From positions 109,192-173,191 of the forward strand of contig NW_005196456.1 in assembly GCF_000372725.1 (NCBI RefSeq): a stretch of DNA of 64,000 bases, written 5' to 3'. This DNA comes from Emiliania huxleyi CCMP1516. Lineage: Eukaryota; Haptophyta; Isochrysidales; Noelaerhabdaceae. The notes beneath the pieces were generated by a model. The model worked only from the letters and a program-made list of their open reading frames with translations, was not told the DNA's origin and did no database searches. Positions 46,018-56,212 of this stretch are shown here, in pieces. Each line of letters starts with the position of its first letter. The first letter of the stretch is position 1. Position numbers and translations under genes: made by a program.

Positions 46018-48393
46018 TTATACTGCCTGACTGGTTTGGCGCCCCGCGAAGATTCGGCGCACGATCTTGTTGAATTCACGAACGTCCCCAAAGCCCGCTT
46101 CGATCACCGCCAGAAGCCGCTCGCGGTCCTTGGGTAAGAAGCACTCTGCCTTGGCCGCGTCGAAGTTCTCAAACGTTGCCGTGAGCTCCGCCTGCGCTTG
46201 GGCTGGATCCTTGAGCGGGTCGGCAATGAATAGGACCTCGATCCGCTCGACGGAGCCCCCCATGCGGAGGAACGTGAAGATCTCGAGCAAACACTTAAGG
46301 GTGGGGTGGTGGGGGAGGCCGCTCAGTCCTACATTATTAGAGATCAAGCAGCGGGCGTGCGCGGAAGATTGTGTGACGGCGGCGGCAGTGTTATAGCGGG
46401 CACTCTCACCCAGAGGCGGCGGCAGAAGGTCGGCCCCGCCACAACGAGCAGCCTCTGGCAGCCGGCGAGAAAGATTGGCAGGCACGTGAGCGCTTGGTCA
46501 ATGTTGGTCTGGTCAATGCAGGCCTTGTCCTGTGAAGGGGGGGGGGGGGGGGGGGGCGGGTAGAGACCGGTGTTGGTGCGCCTCGTGTACCTTTGCCGGG
46601 CAAGCGCGCACCAGCCACAGCGTGGGTTCGTGCCCCGTTTTGCGCCGTTGGCAATGAGCCCATTGTGCTATCGCCGTGTACTTGGCGCCGGGGATCTCTT
46701 CCTCGTCCTTCCAGCTGTGGCTCAAGAACGCAGTGACCTCGCCCAGCCGCGCCGGAATCGATTTCGCTGCAAGGTCGAAGGCAGTCACCGCGGACATCGA
46801 AGCAGGCGAGGCTCGTCTCGAGCCAGTGGCCCCGGAATCAGCGAGATCATCGGCAGTGAGTTGGCTCGCAGGCAGGCAGCGGAAGAGCGCCTCTGCGGCA
46901 GCGAGCGCTCTTTCCGGATTGGCACGGCCGAGGAGCATCGCGATGGCTGCCGCCTCCTCCGCCTCACTACCGCGGCTACCGAGACGCCCAAGCCAGCGAG
47001 TCACCCGGCCGCGATTAGCAGGAGTTGCAAGGGCGGCGATAGCTATAGAGACGGCACCGAATATGATGTCACCAGCCCAAGCCGAACGTACGGATAGTAG
47101 CCCCGCACCAGACCAATCTGGGTGGTCGGCTAGCACAGCTGAAAAGAAGCCAACGTAAAGCATCCCATCACAGGCGGAGCTGAGGCGCAAGACCGCCCAC
47201 ATGCGTTGGAGTGCTTGGCGTGGCTGCATGACTGGTAGGCGTTTGCAGCCGCCACATGGCAGTGTGGCGACGAGCGCCGCGGCCGCACTGAGGTGCACCA
47301 CGATCTTAGGCAGAAAGAACCTTTGGCACTGCGAACGGTGGGACACGGAGGGAACGGAGGGATTGGCAATCTCGATGCAGCCATGGGCATACAGGTAAGC
47401 GAGACCAAGGTAGAAGGCGAGGAAGACGGTGCATATAGTGCGAATCGCGCGCTCATCGGTGGGGAAGAGGGCGAGCAGGCCGAGGAAGAACCCCACCACC
47501 ACCGGGATACGCCAGAAGTCCTTTTCTCCCACAACCTTGTCGATCGGGGTCCCCGCGATGCTCATAGCGACTGGCAAGATCCCGTACACGACGAGCGCCC
47601 ACCCGATCTGCCCCATCGCGCCGCTCACCTGCAGCCGCCGCCGTACCGCCGAGCGACGCGCCTGGAGGAGCCATCGCGCCATCCATGCTGAGGCCTGCTG
47701 CTCGTGCGTGCTGGTCATCGCGACTCCAATACGTGTTCGCTGATTGATGGCCAGCTGGAGAAGGGTTAGTCCGACCACCAGCAGCGTAGGCAGCAGGGCG
47801 ATCACGGTAGCGATGGCGTACAGCTTTGACACTGCGGCCCGGACTTCGTGCAACCTCGCCTCCAGGTCGGCCTCGAGCTTTACGAGGTCCTGTTCGAAGT
47901 TGTCCGAGACGTTCGACGGGCCAGCGCACAGGCAGGCGTAACTCCCCCCACTGCATGCCCTGTCTCCCCACTTGCTTTCTTTCCCTGGATGGGGCATGAC
48001 AGCACAATCTTGAGGGGAATGAAGGGTGTGGTCGTCCGGCTCCCCAGCCGCCCAGTTCGTGAAGTTCGGCGCATCGCCGTCCACGCACCGACCCCACCCC
48101 TCTACAGGCTCTCGGCTCGTGTCATGCTGGTAGAGGCCGAGCCAGGCCGGCACGCCATCTCCGATGAGCGTGCTCGCAACATCGTTCTCCGCAGCCGACC
48201 GAATGCACGCTGGTGTTGACCCTCGAGCAGCGCACAGCTCCACACAGCCACTCAGGGAGGGCGAAAGCTCGGGAGGGATGCCGAAGCATCGAGTGGAGGG
48301 GCTGTCTGGGCTGGCAACCCAACCTTCAGGTAGTCCAAGCGCGGGGCTGCAAGCCCAAGATGGAAGTCCGTGCGAGAGGAGCGAAGCCGCCAT
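46018..48393 (-). CDS. Multispanning receptor: C-type lectin-like domain, membrane segments, TIR-like domain
   Basis: Complete model: exon 1 48393-46612 (594 codons), exon 2 46529-46410 (40 codons), exon 3 46293-46018 (92 codons with stop); 725 residues, one frame. The N-terminal 170 residues form a C-type lectin-like domain: CFGIPPELSPSLSGCVELC, VPAWLGLYQHD, NFTNWAAGEPDD, QDCAVMPH, SYACLCAG. Then about seven hydrophobic segments (for example LYAIATVIALLPTLLVVGL, IPVVVGFFLGLLALFP, IIFGAVSIAIAALA). The cytoplasmic end begins VTAFLSHSWKDEEEIPGAKY. Splicing joins TLWL to DKACIDQTNIDQALTCLPIF, then CRRLWCLLEIFTFLRMGG. FLSHSWKD, LDKACIDQ and RLWC-E are the marks of the TIR-like family common in algae. 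The chain can thus link extracellular recognition to a TIR-type effector. Introns are 82 bp (GT) and 116 bp (GTGAGA). Confidence 0.85.
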
Positions 48394-48722
48394 TCGGTGT
48401 CGCAAGGCGCGAGACACACGGTGTTTGCGGCCATGCGGCCGGCCGGCCGACTAAGGATGATAACACGCTCTCCGTCGATGAGAATCGTGCACCTGACGGG
48501 CATTTTTTTAATTGCAAGAAAGATAAGATGGACGGAACGCTTTGCAGCCCGCCGGGGCGGTAATTCTTCTTGGGTGGGGTAGGGTGGTGGGCGCCGGAAT
48601 GGGAGTGGTGTGACTGCTCCTGTGGTGGGGGCGACGGCTTCTGCAGAAGCCGTCGCCCGCGCCTTGCCTGTCGCATAATAACTAAATCAATAGAGCAGAC
48701 ATAAAAGAAAGAAAGAAAACGG

Positions 48723-48787
48723 ACAACCCAAAGGAGGGATGGGAGAACGGCACGCCGCCACCACACAGGGATTTTAAGGAGAGGGGT
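48723..48787 (+). repeat. Dispersed repeat (copy of 28581-28649)
   Basis: Shares GGCACGCCGCCACCACACAG and GGATTTTAAGGAGAGGGGT with 28581-28649. Here it sits in the promoter region of the trehalose gene. Confidence 0.85.
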
Positions 48788-48852
48788 CTAGCCATCGCCC
48801 ACCCTTGTGCGTCCGCCTCTTCCTTTCTCTTCGCAATCTCTCTCCATAACAT

Positions 48853-48867
48853 AAATTCTTCTTCGCC
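48853..48867 (+). promoter_or_regulatory. AAATTCTTCTTCGCC next to the start codon
   Basis: Exact 15-base match to 3904-3918. A related AATTCTTTTTCT lies, in minus orientation, at 57007-57018, about 45 bases before the ATG at 56962. Confidence 0.35.
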
Positions 48868-48870
48868 GGC

Positions 48871-49010
48871 ATGTCGAACCGCTCGGCACTGCTCTCGGCA
48901 CTGCTCGTGCTGCTCCTGGCCGCTAGTGCGAGCAGCCGTGCGGTTGGTGGAGGTGGTGGCCGCAGCACGGTCACGGACCGGCAAAAGGCTGTGCTTCGTC
49001 ACCTCCAGGA

Positions 49011-49049
<39 letters not shown>

Positions 49050-52000
49050 AGCTGGCGTCGGCGATGCAGTGGGCGGCAGCGCCAGCGTCGCTCGTGAGGG
49101 CTCTGTGATCGGCCAGATTGTCGCGCTGAACCGCCAGCTGCGCGAGCGGCAGGCCGCCTACCTCGACCGACTCTGGCTCGCACAGCGGGCGCCGCGCGTC
49201 GTAGTCGTCGCGAACCGGCTGCCGGTGCGGGTGCAGCGCGGAGACAACGGCGAGCTGCTCTACTCCATCTCGCCGGGAGGGATGGTCTCCGCCCTCCTCG
49301 GCGTGCGCGGCATGCGCATGATCTGGGTCGGGTGGGCCGAGATCGACGACACGACCGCGGCCGAGAGGGAGCAGATACGGAGGACGCTCTGGAGGCGCGA
49401 GATTCGACCGAGATTCAGCCGAGAGATGCAGCCTCGGCGGCGGCTCTGCGAGGACTCCTCGGCTTGCGAGCCGGTCTCCCTCCCCAAGAGCGGCGTTGGC
49501 GCCGCCCCCTCACAGCGGCAGTAGCTCTGCACCTAGCTCTGCACCTGGCCCTGAGAGCAGATGACAGCTGCGCAGGCGCGGGTGCGTGCCTGTCTTCCTC
49601 ACCAAGGAGGAGGCGCGGCTGCACTACGCGGGCTTCTGCAACGACGTGCTCTGGCCGCTCTTCCACTACGTCGTCTCGCGCATGCCCGCCACGCTCACAC
49701 ACCTCACCCCTCCGGACCGCCGGACCCTTCTCGGACCCTTCCCGGAACCTTCACCCGCAGGCCGGACATCAAGACCGACCTGCGCTCCGGCTTCCACGCG
49801 CAGTGGGAGGCGTACCAGGCCGTCAACGGCCACTTCGCCGCCGCCGTGGCGAGGGTGGCACGGCCCAACGACCTGGTCTGGGTGCACTGGCTGCACCGAC
49901 GCTGCGGGCGTCTCTTCACAGCTGCGGCCGTGAACAGGTCTGGGTGCACGACTACCACCTGATGCTGCTGCCTGGGCTGCTGCGTGCGCGGCAGCCGCGG
50001 CTGCGGATCGGCTGGTTCCTGCACACGCCCTTCCCGTCGCTCGAGGTCTTCCGCACGCTGCCGATGCGCAAGGAGATCCTGAGCGGGCTCCTTGCCGCCG
50101 ACCTGCTCGGCTTCCACATCTACGACTACTCGCGCCACTTCTTGCACGCGTGCACGCAGCTGATGGGGTCGGAGCTGTCCCTCGAGTCGCGAGGCATCGC
50201 GTGGGACATGCCTCTTCCCGCGGCCGGCGGCGGCGGCGGCGGCGGCGGCACGATGCGCCACTCGGTGCGGGTGGACGCTTTCCCGATCGGGATCGACCCG
50301 GACCGGTTCCGGCGCGCGCTCGACGCCGCCGAGGTCAAGGGCCGCGTGCTCGAGCTGCAGCGGCAGTACGCGGGCGTGTCGGTGCCGCGCAGCGTCGGCC
50401 GGCTCGACTGCGGCTAGTCGTAGTGGTACTGACTGGTTCGGCCGGGTGTGTGCGGCCTCAGGTCCTGCTCGGCGTGGACAGAGTCGACTACATCAAAGGC
50501 TTCGTCGCGCGAGGAGCGAGCGAGGGAGACGCGTCCCCGCTGGCCGAAGCGGGAGTGAGAAGCGAGTAGGCATCACAAGCTCCTCGCCATCGACTTGGGT
50601 GATTGGTGACATCAGTTAGTCGACACCGAATGGCCGAGCAGGCATCCCGCACAAGCTCCTCGCGATGGAGACGCTGCTCGAGACGCACCCGCAGTACGTC
50701 GGCCGCGTCGTGCTGCTGCAGATCGCCGTCCCCACGCGCACCGACGTGCGCCCGAGTGCCCCCGCCCGGAGTGCAGCTGCCGGAGTGCAGACCCGTGCAT
50801 TCCGAGCGGCGCCTATGGTCGCCAGCCCGCGCACCCACGCGGCACTGCTTGAGTCCACCGAGTCGACGCCCTGCCGGCGGTGGGGCTGACCCTCCGGTGT
50901 GCCGATGGCGCAGGTGCCAGAGTACCAAAAGCTGCGCGCCGCGGCGCACGAGCTCGTCGGTCGCATCAACGGCCGCTTCGGCTCGCCCGGCTACGCGCCC
51001 GTCCAGTACCTCGACAAGTCTGTCGACTTTGCCGAGCTCGCCGCGCTCTACCACACCTCCGCCGCGTGCGTCGTCTCCTCGCTGCGCGACGGCTCGCGCC
51101 TCGCCCCCGCCGGGTACGCCTGCACCGGCTGCTTGGTTGACCCAGGCTGTCCATCAACCGGCTAGGCATGAACCTCGTGGCCTACGAGTACGTCGCTTGC
51201 CAGCAGGCCGCCAAGGGCGTGCTGGTGCTCTCCGAGTTTGCAGGCGCCGCGCAGGCGCTCGAGGGGCCGGCACACCGCCTGTCCGACTCTGGCACAGACA
51301 CAGCCTGCGGCTTCCAGCCCCCCTCTGAGATCGCGCGTTGCCCTTCGTGTGTGTGTGTGTGCGTGTGCGTGAGGCCGGCTGACCGCGGGCACCGGCACCG
51401 GCGGTGGAGCGCCGCCAAGACAGCCTCTGAGATCGCCACTGATCGGCATGATGCCACTGATTAACTAGCTATTAATTGACCACGGGTGCATGAGCCACTG
51501 ATCAGCATGTTGCCACTGCCGCGCAGGCGCTCGGCGCGGGCTGCGTGCGAGTCAACCCTTACGACACTCGCGAGCTCGCCCGCGGCTTCCACCTCGCCCT
51601 CTCGATGTCGGCCGAGCAGCGGGGGGTGCTGCACGCGCACGCCGAAGCACTCATTCCTTCATCGGGCTGAATGGTCCGTCCATGAGTCAGGTGCTGCACG
51701 CGCACGCGGACCAGTCCGTCTCCAAGTTATAAACTGAGTACAATGAACTGATTAACTCATTAGGTGCTGCACGCGTACGCGGACCAGTACGTCTCCAAGT
51801 TCACCTCGCAGGCGTGGGCGCAGGCGCTCGCCCCGCAGCCCGCAGACTCCTTCTCTACGAGCCTTCTCCGAAGCTTCTCCGAACTTCTCCGAACCTTCCT
51901 GCAGGCGTTTGTCTCGCAGCTCGCAGACTCGCAGCCCGCCAGCGCCCTCTCGGCGCCAGCGGTACCACTCCCGCTCTCGGCGCTGGTGGCTGCCCCTCGC

Positions 52001-54965
52001 TCCGAGCCGCCTCTTCACACCTCCAGCCGTGAACAGGTGCCGCTCCCGCTCGGCGAGGTTGCCTCCGCCTACCGCTCCGCCTCTCGCCGGCTTCTCGTGC
52101 TCGGTGTGGGCGGCATGCTGCTGCCGGCGGCCTCCGAGGCTGCTGGCGGGCGAGGCGCACTTGCCGCCATGTTCACTGACCCATTCATCAGCGGCCAATG
52201 AAGCAACTAGGCTGCCGAGGGCGAGGCGCACTTGCCGCCGCAGCAGGTGGCGGCGTTGCGCGCGCTGCTCCTCGATGAGACGACGACGGCGCTGACTAGC
52301 CGAGATGCGCCGAGAGGGGCTTGGTCGAGATTTGGCCGAGATTTGGCCGAGATTTGGCCGCGGTGCTGCTCGTCTCGCGCCACTCTCGGACACTCTCGAC
52401 CGACCTCGGCCTCGGCCGACCTCGGAGCCAGGTGCTGCTAGTGTCCGGCCGCACGCGCGCCGACATGAACCGACTCATCTCCGACGTCACCGGGCCCTCG
52501 CCGCACGGCGCCGACGGCAGCAGCGGCGCCGCCGCCAAGCCACGGCCATCCGCCGCCGCCGCCGCGGGGGAGGGCTTGAGCGCCGCGCAGGCGGTGCGGC
52601 TGTGGGGTCTGGCCGAGAACGGCGTGTACGCGCGGCGGGGCGGCGGCAGCTGGGAGCTGACTTCGCAGGCGGCGCAGGAGGCGTCATGGCTGGAGCAGGC
52701 GGGGTGGTTTGGGGGGGGGAGATTGTCCGAGGTTGTCCGAGATCGCCCGAGGCTGCCCGAGGGTGTGCGAGACGGGACGCGGCTTGAAGCAGGTGGAGGA
52801 GATGATGTGCTACTTTGAGGAGCGGACGCCGGAGTCGCGGGTCGAGCGGCGCGACCGCACCATCCGCTGGAGCTACGAGAGCGCCGCCAACGGGCCGCTC
52901 GGTGCGCAGCACGCGTCGAACCTGGTCGAGTCGCTCGAGAAGACCCTCTCCAACGCGCCCGTCGAGGTTCTGTGGGACGCGGCGGCGGTGGAGGTGAGCC
53001 CGCTCGGCTCGGTGACATCTCCAGCGACACGTCCAGGACATGTCCGAGACCCGTCCCGTAGGTGAGGCCGCACGGCTCCTCCTCGGGCCTCGGGCTGATG
53101 CAACACGCCTCACGTCGGAGGCAGGACCTCGCCCGTGCAGTCTCTTCACAGGTCGTGCCGTGAACAGGCACCAGCTCACGTCCGAGGAGGCCCTCACCGG
53201 TGTGTCGCCAGAGGAGGCGGAGGGGGAGGGCGCCGCCGGCGCGGGCGGTGAGGAGGAGGAGACGCCGCTCTTCGACTTTGTGCTTTGCGTTGGCAACTTC
53301 AGCAGCCGCGACGAGGACATCTTCGCCAAGCTCCACCAGAGCGAAGGGTCGGAGGCGGAGGAGGTGGAGGAGGCGGGGGCCGTGGGGTCGGGCGAGGGCG
53401 GCGAGGCGGGGGGGGGGGAGGAGGAGGAGGAGGAGGGCGGCTTGCTCGCAGACGGCGCACTCCGAGGCCACCGCACGGCTCCACGGCGTCTCTTCACAGC
53501 GAGAGGCTGTGAACAGGCGACCCGCACGCCGAGGAGCTCGCAAAACACTTCATCGCCTCGAGCAGCGGCGCCGCGGCCGGGCGCGGCGGCGGCGGTGCCG
53601 GTGAGGCGCCGGTGTTGGGCGGTCTGGCGGGCGGAGACGAGGAGCGCCTTGGGACAGGGCGGAGGGCGTGTGGCTGTGAATAGCGTCTCTTCACACGTCT
53701 AGCCGCGAGCAGGAGGACGCGGGGAGCCAGCTGCTCGCCGTCGGGGCGGGAGGCTGCTTCACGGCGACGCTTGGCAACCGGTCGACGCAGGCCATGAGAA
53801 TGATTGTTGCCATGCGGTCATTAGTGTGACGATCATTCTCTCGCGATTCTTATCACGCGTGGCGACCGGTCGGCGCAGGCGCGCTACTACACCTCGCAGG
53901 CCGACGTGACGGCCCTCCTCCCGCGGCTCGCCTCGGCCGCCAGCTGTGAACGGCGCCTCTTCACGCTCAGGCTGTGAGCAGGCCCTCCTCTCGCGGCTCG
54001 CCTCGGGCGGCGGCGGCGACGAGGTTGTGCTGGCGGCGGGCGGCGCGGCGGACGAGGCAGCTGAGCCGCGGCTGCCGAACGCGATGGAGCGCGCGCAGCT
54101 GCTGCGCATCCAGTCGCGCCTCAAGCGCTGCCTGACGCCCGCCTTCTGCCTCGACTACGACGGCACCCTCGCCCCGATCGTGACAAACCCCGCCGCCGCG
54201 CGCCTCCCCGACGGCGTTGCCGCGCTGCTGCAGCAGCTCTCGGACCGCCACCCGACCGCCATCGTCTCGGGCCGCGCCGTCGAGAAGCTGCAGGCGGGGC
54301 GGGGCGTACAGCGCCTGCTGCTCACGAGTGATCAGTGGTCACTAGTCCACAACTATGAGCAGGCGTGGGTGGACGTGCCCGGCGTCTACTACGCGGGGTC
54401 GCACGGCTTCGAGATCCGCGGCCCGAACGGCTCGCAGCTCAACTACACGGTGGCGGCGCAGCTCCTGCCCGAGGTCCGGCGCGCGCTCGAGGTGCTGCAC
54501 GCCAAGCTCGCCCCCATCCCCGGGGTGCAGATCGAGGACAACAAGTTCGTGGCGAGCGTGCACACGCGCAACGTGTCCGCCGCCGACCTGCCCGCCGTCG
54601 ACGCGGTGGTGAACGGGCTGCTCGAGGAGCAGCCGCTGCTGACGCGCACCGCGGGCATCCACGTCATCGAGGTGCGGCCGCAGATCCACTGGCACAAGGG
54701 CAAGGCGATGGGCTGGCTCATCAAGTGCATGTGCGAGATGCTCGGCCTACCGAGCGGCGCAGACTCGCGCAAGGCGACGGCGATGCCGATCTTCATCGGC
54801 GACGACGTCTCCGACGAGGACGCCTTCGCCGAACTGCGCGGCGGGCGCGGCATCCCGATCGTCGTGCGCGCCGAGGCGCCGCTCCGGCGGAGCACGGCGG
54901 CCGAGCTCTGGCTGCGCGACCCGCAGCAGGTGGCCGAGTTCCTCGCCATGTTCTTGAACAGCTGA
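48871..54965 (+). CDS. Trehalose-6-phosphate synthase with two trehalose-phosphatase modules and an N-terminal signal
   Basis: ATG 48871; hydrophobic leader (SALLSALLVLLLAASASSRA) then a poly-Gly stretch. Synthase domain (GT20): RVVVVANRLPVRVQ, GGMVSALLGVRGMRMIWVGW, FLTKEEARLHYAGFCNDVLW, DL-VWVHDYHLMLLPGLLRAR, RIGWFLHTPFPSLEVFRTLP, ADLLGFHIYDYSRHFL, VLLGVDRVDYIKG-IPHKLL, QIAVPTRTDV, VDFAELAALYHTSAACVVSS, NLVAYEYVACQQ, LVLSEFAGAAQAL, VNPYDTRELARGFHLAL. First phosphatase-like module (about 52040-53900): LLVLGVGGMLLP in place of a DxDGT, then LLVSGRTRADMNRLISD and ARYYTSQADVTALL, so probably catalytically dead. Second module (about 54060-54965): FCLDYDGTLAPIV, AIVSGRAVEKL, GSHGFEIRG, KGKAMGWLI, IFIGDDVSDEDAFAEL, intact. 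It would make and dephosphorylate trehalose-6-phosphate. It has at least fifteen short introns, many with duplicated ends. Confidence 0.85.
49876..49937 (+). repeat. Tandem-duplication intron, 62 bp (GT-AG), palindromic core
   Basis: The intron opens GTCTGGGTGCACTGGCTGC and the exon GTCTGGGTGCACGACTACC. The exon encodes the conserved VWVHDYHL of the synthase, so the exon copy is the ancestral one. Core: TCTTCACAGCTGCGGCCGTG then AACAG. Confidence 0.9.
51626..51763 (+). repeat. Intron with two successive copies of the downstream exon start
   Basis: GTGCTGCACGCG begins at 51626, 51691 and 51764. The middle copy extends further into exon-like sequence (GCGGACCAGTCCGTCTCCAA) and ends in TAAACTGAGTAC filler. 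It looks like two rounds of tandem duplication. The final exon reads VLHAYADQYVSKF. Confidence 0.85.
51962..52036 (+). repeat. Tandem-duplication intron, 75 bp (GT-AG), palindromic core
   Basis: The intron begins GTACCACTCCCGCTCTCGGC and the exon GTGCCGCTCCCGCTCGGCG. The core is CTCTTCACACCTCCAGCCGT then GAACAG. Confidence 0.85.
52139..52210 (+). repeat. Tandem-duplication intron, 72 bp (GC-AG)
   Basis: The intron begins GCTGCTGGCGGGCGAGGCGC and the exon GCTGCCGAGGGCGAGGCGC; both continue ACTTGCCGCC. The filler is an AT-richer CATTCATCAGCGGCCAATG. Confidence 0.85.
53100..53167 (+). repeat. Tandem-duplication intron, 68 bp (GC-AG), palindromic core
   Basis: The intron begins GCAACACGCCTCACGTCGGA and the exon GCACCAGCTCACGTCCGAGG. 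The core is TCTTCACAGGTCGTGCCGTG then AACAG. Confidence 0.85.
53912..53981 (+). repeat. Tandem-duplication intron, 70 bp (GC-AG), palindromic core
   Basis: The intron begins GCCCTCCTCCCGCGGCTCGC and the exon GCCCTCCTCTCGCGGCTCGC, both followed by CTCGG. The core is CTCTTCACGCTCAGGCTGTG then AGCAG. Confidence 0.9.
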
Positions 54966-55001
54966 GTGAACGTGTGTACTTGTACCCCCTCCGGAGCGCA
55001 A

Positions 55002-55007
55002 AATAAA
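55002..55007 (+). terminator. AATAAA, likely polyadenylation signal
   Basis: Located 37 bases after the stop codon of the trehalose gene. Confidence 0.5.
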
Positions 55008-55016
55008 ACTTAAAAG

Positions 55017-55826
55017 AGGGGGGTTGTGCGCCGGGCCCTCCTGCTCGCGGCTCCAGCCAGTAGAGCCGTAGACAAGTCTTGTCATCACAACAGAGGAGAA
55101 GGATCTGACCTTGTGACGGCGGAGTTGACGTCTCCGACGGTCGTAGCGGCGTGGCTGAGGGCGGCGGTGGAGGCGCCCGAGGGCGCGGCGTGGCTGGTCT
55201 CATGGGTCTAGCAAACCATAAACCACACTGAGAGGATGCAACGAAAGCAGGCGGGCGATAGCAGGACGCACGAACTAGTTAGAGGTAATGACCTCGGTGG
55301 GTGTGAAAGGTCTACCCATTACCCAAGAAAGGGTAGGCGCGGTTAGATGGGAGGTAGAATGTCTACCTACCGCAGACCTCAGGGCCGATGTGACCAAGCG
55401 CTGGTAGCGTGGTTTAACCTCACACCCATGGTCTCACAGTGTGCCGGCAGTCGCCGAGCAGTGTCGCTCACACATCAAGCCGCAGCACAAGTGACTGGGG
55501 GCCCCAGTGAGGGCGAGCCCATCGCTGTCACAGCTGTGGCAGCCGCACGGTAGGCTGTGCCAACTGTGCAGAGCGTGTGAGCAGCAGAGGAGCTGCTCTC
55601 CAGGCTTCTGTCGCAAAGAGCCGCATGCCACCCAAGGCGCTGTCGAGGTTCGCCGAGCGCGGCGCAGGTTGGAGGAAGCCGCCACCGACGCGCGTTGGAG
55701 TATTCACTCCGGACAAAGACGGCCGCACACGCGGCACACGAGCTGCGGTCGCGGTGCGGCCGTTATAGCGGCGAGGCGCGGGACCGTCTGTGGCGAAGTG
55801 GGTCGCGTCCTCCGATTTCGGTCCAC
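55017..55826 (+). repeat. Dispersed repeat (copy of 38389-38907) with internal insertion
   Basis: The two ends match 38389-38907. Between GGATCTGACCT (about 55113) and GACCTCAGGGC (about 55376) there are about 260 extra bases absent from the other copy. The insertion includes GGTAATGACCT and a CATTACC inverse. It starts in the 3' untranslated region of the trehalose gene. Confidence 0.8.
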
Positions 55827-55866
55827 TCATCATCCACACCCTTTACAGAGCCTCCGACACCTCAAA

Positions 55867-56076
55867 CTATCCCCGCAGCGCCCACACCTCGATCTTCTTG
55901 GGCAGCAGCTGGTTCGACATGTCCTCTCCGTGGCCCAGGCAGCCAAATTGGCCCTCGCCCCAGGCAAAGGCAGCGCCGTCGGCGGTGATGGAGCTGCACT
56001 CAAGCCAACCCCTGCCTAGACGAGTACAGCTAAAGAGTACCCGGGGCTCCGCACCTCCATCTGCATACATCGGCAA
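55867..56076 (-). pseudogene. RCC1-repeat fragment
   Basis: The minus-strand frame contains SSITADGAAFAWGEGQFGCL followed by GHGEDMSNQLLPKKIEVWAL, a single RCC1 beta-propeller blade (DG-x-AFAWG-G-x-G-LGHG-x-PKKIE). A stop follows at once and no second blade is found. An AG lies just upstream (CGTCTAG), so this could be the last exon of an RCC1 gene or a relic. Confidence 0.5.
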
Positions 56077-56212
56077 ATCGAAAACAATATGTCACAGCCT
56101 GAGAGTACATCGCGAGAAAAAGAAAAATAGGACGCCTTCTTACTGCTGAGATCGCACACAACACAGACAAAAATGTCCGTCAGTGCTGAGATCGCACTTC
56201 CCCCAGCACGGC

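Larger units (their letters stand above)
48394..48870. other. Divergent promoter region with dispersed repeat
   Basis: This lies between two divergent genes. It contains a palindrome, GACGGCTTCTGCAGAAGCCGTC, with its 11-base arms at about 48628-48649, the dispersed repeat at 48723-48787, and AAATTCTTCTTCGCC (48853-48867) directly before the plus-strand ATG. Confidence 0.5.
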
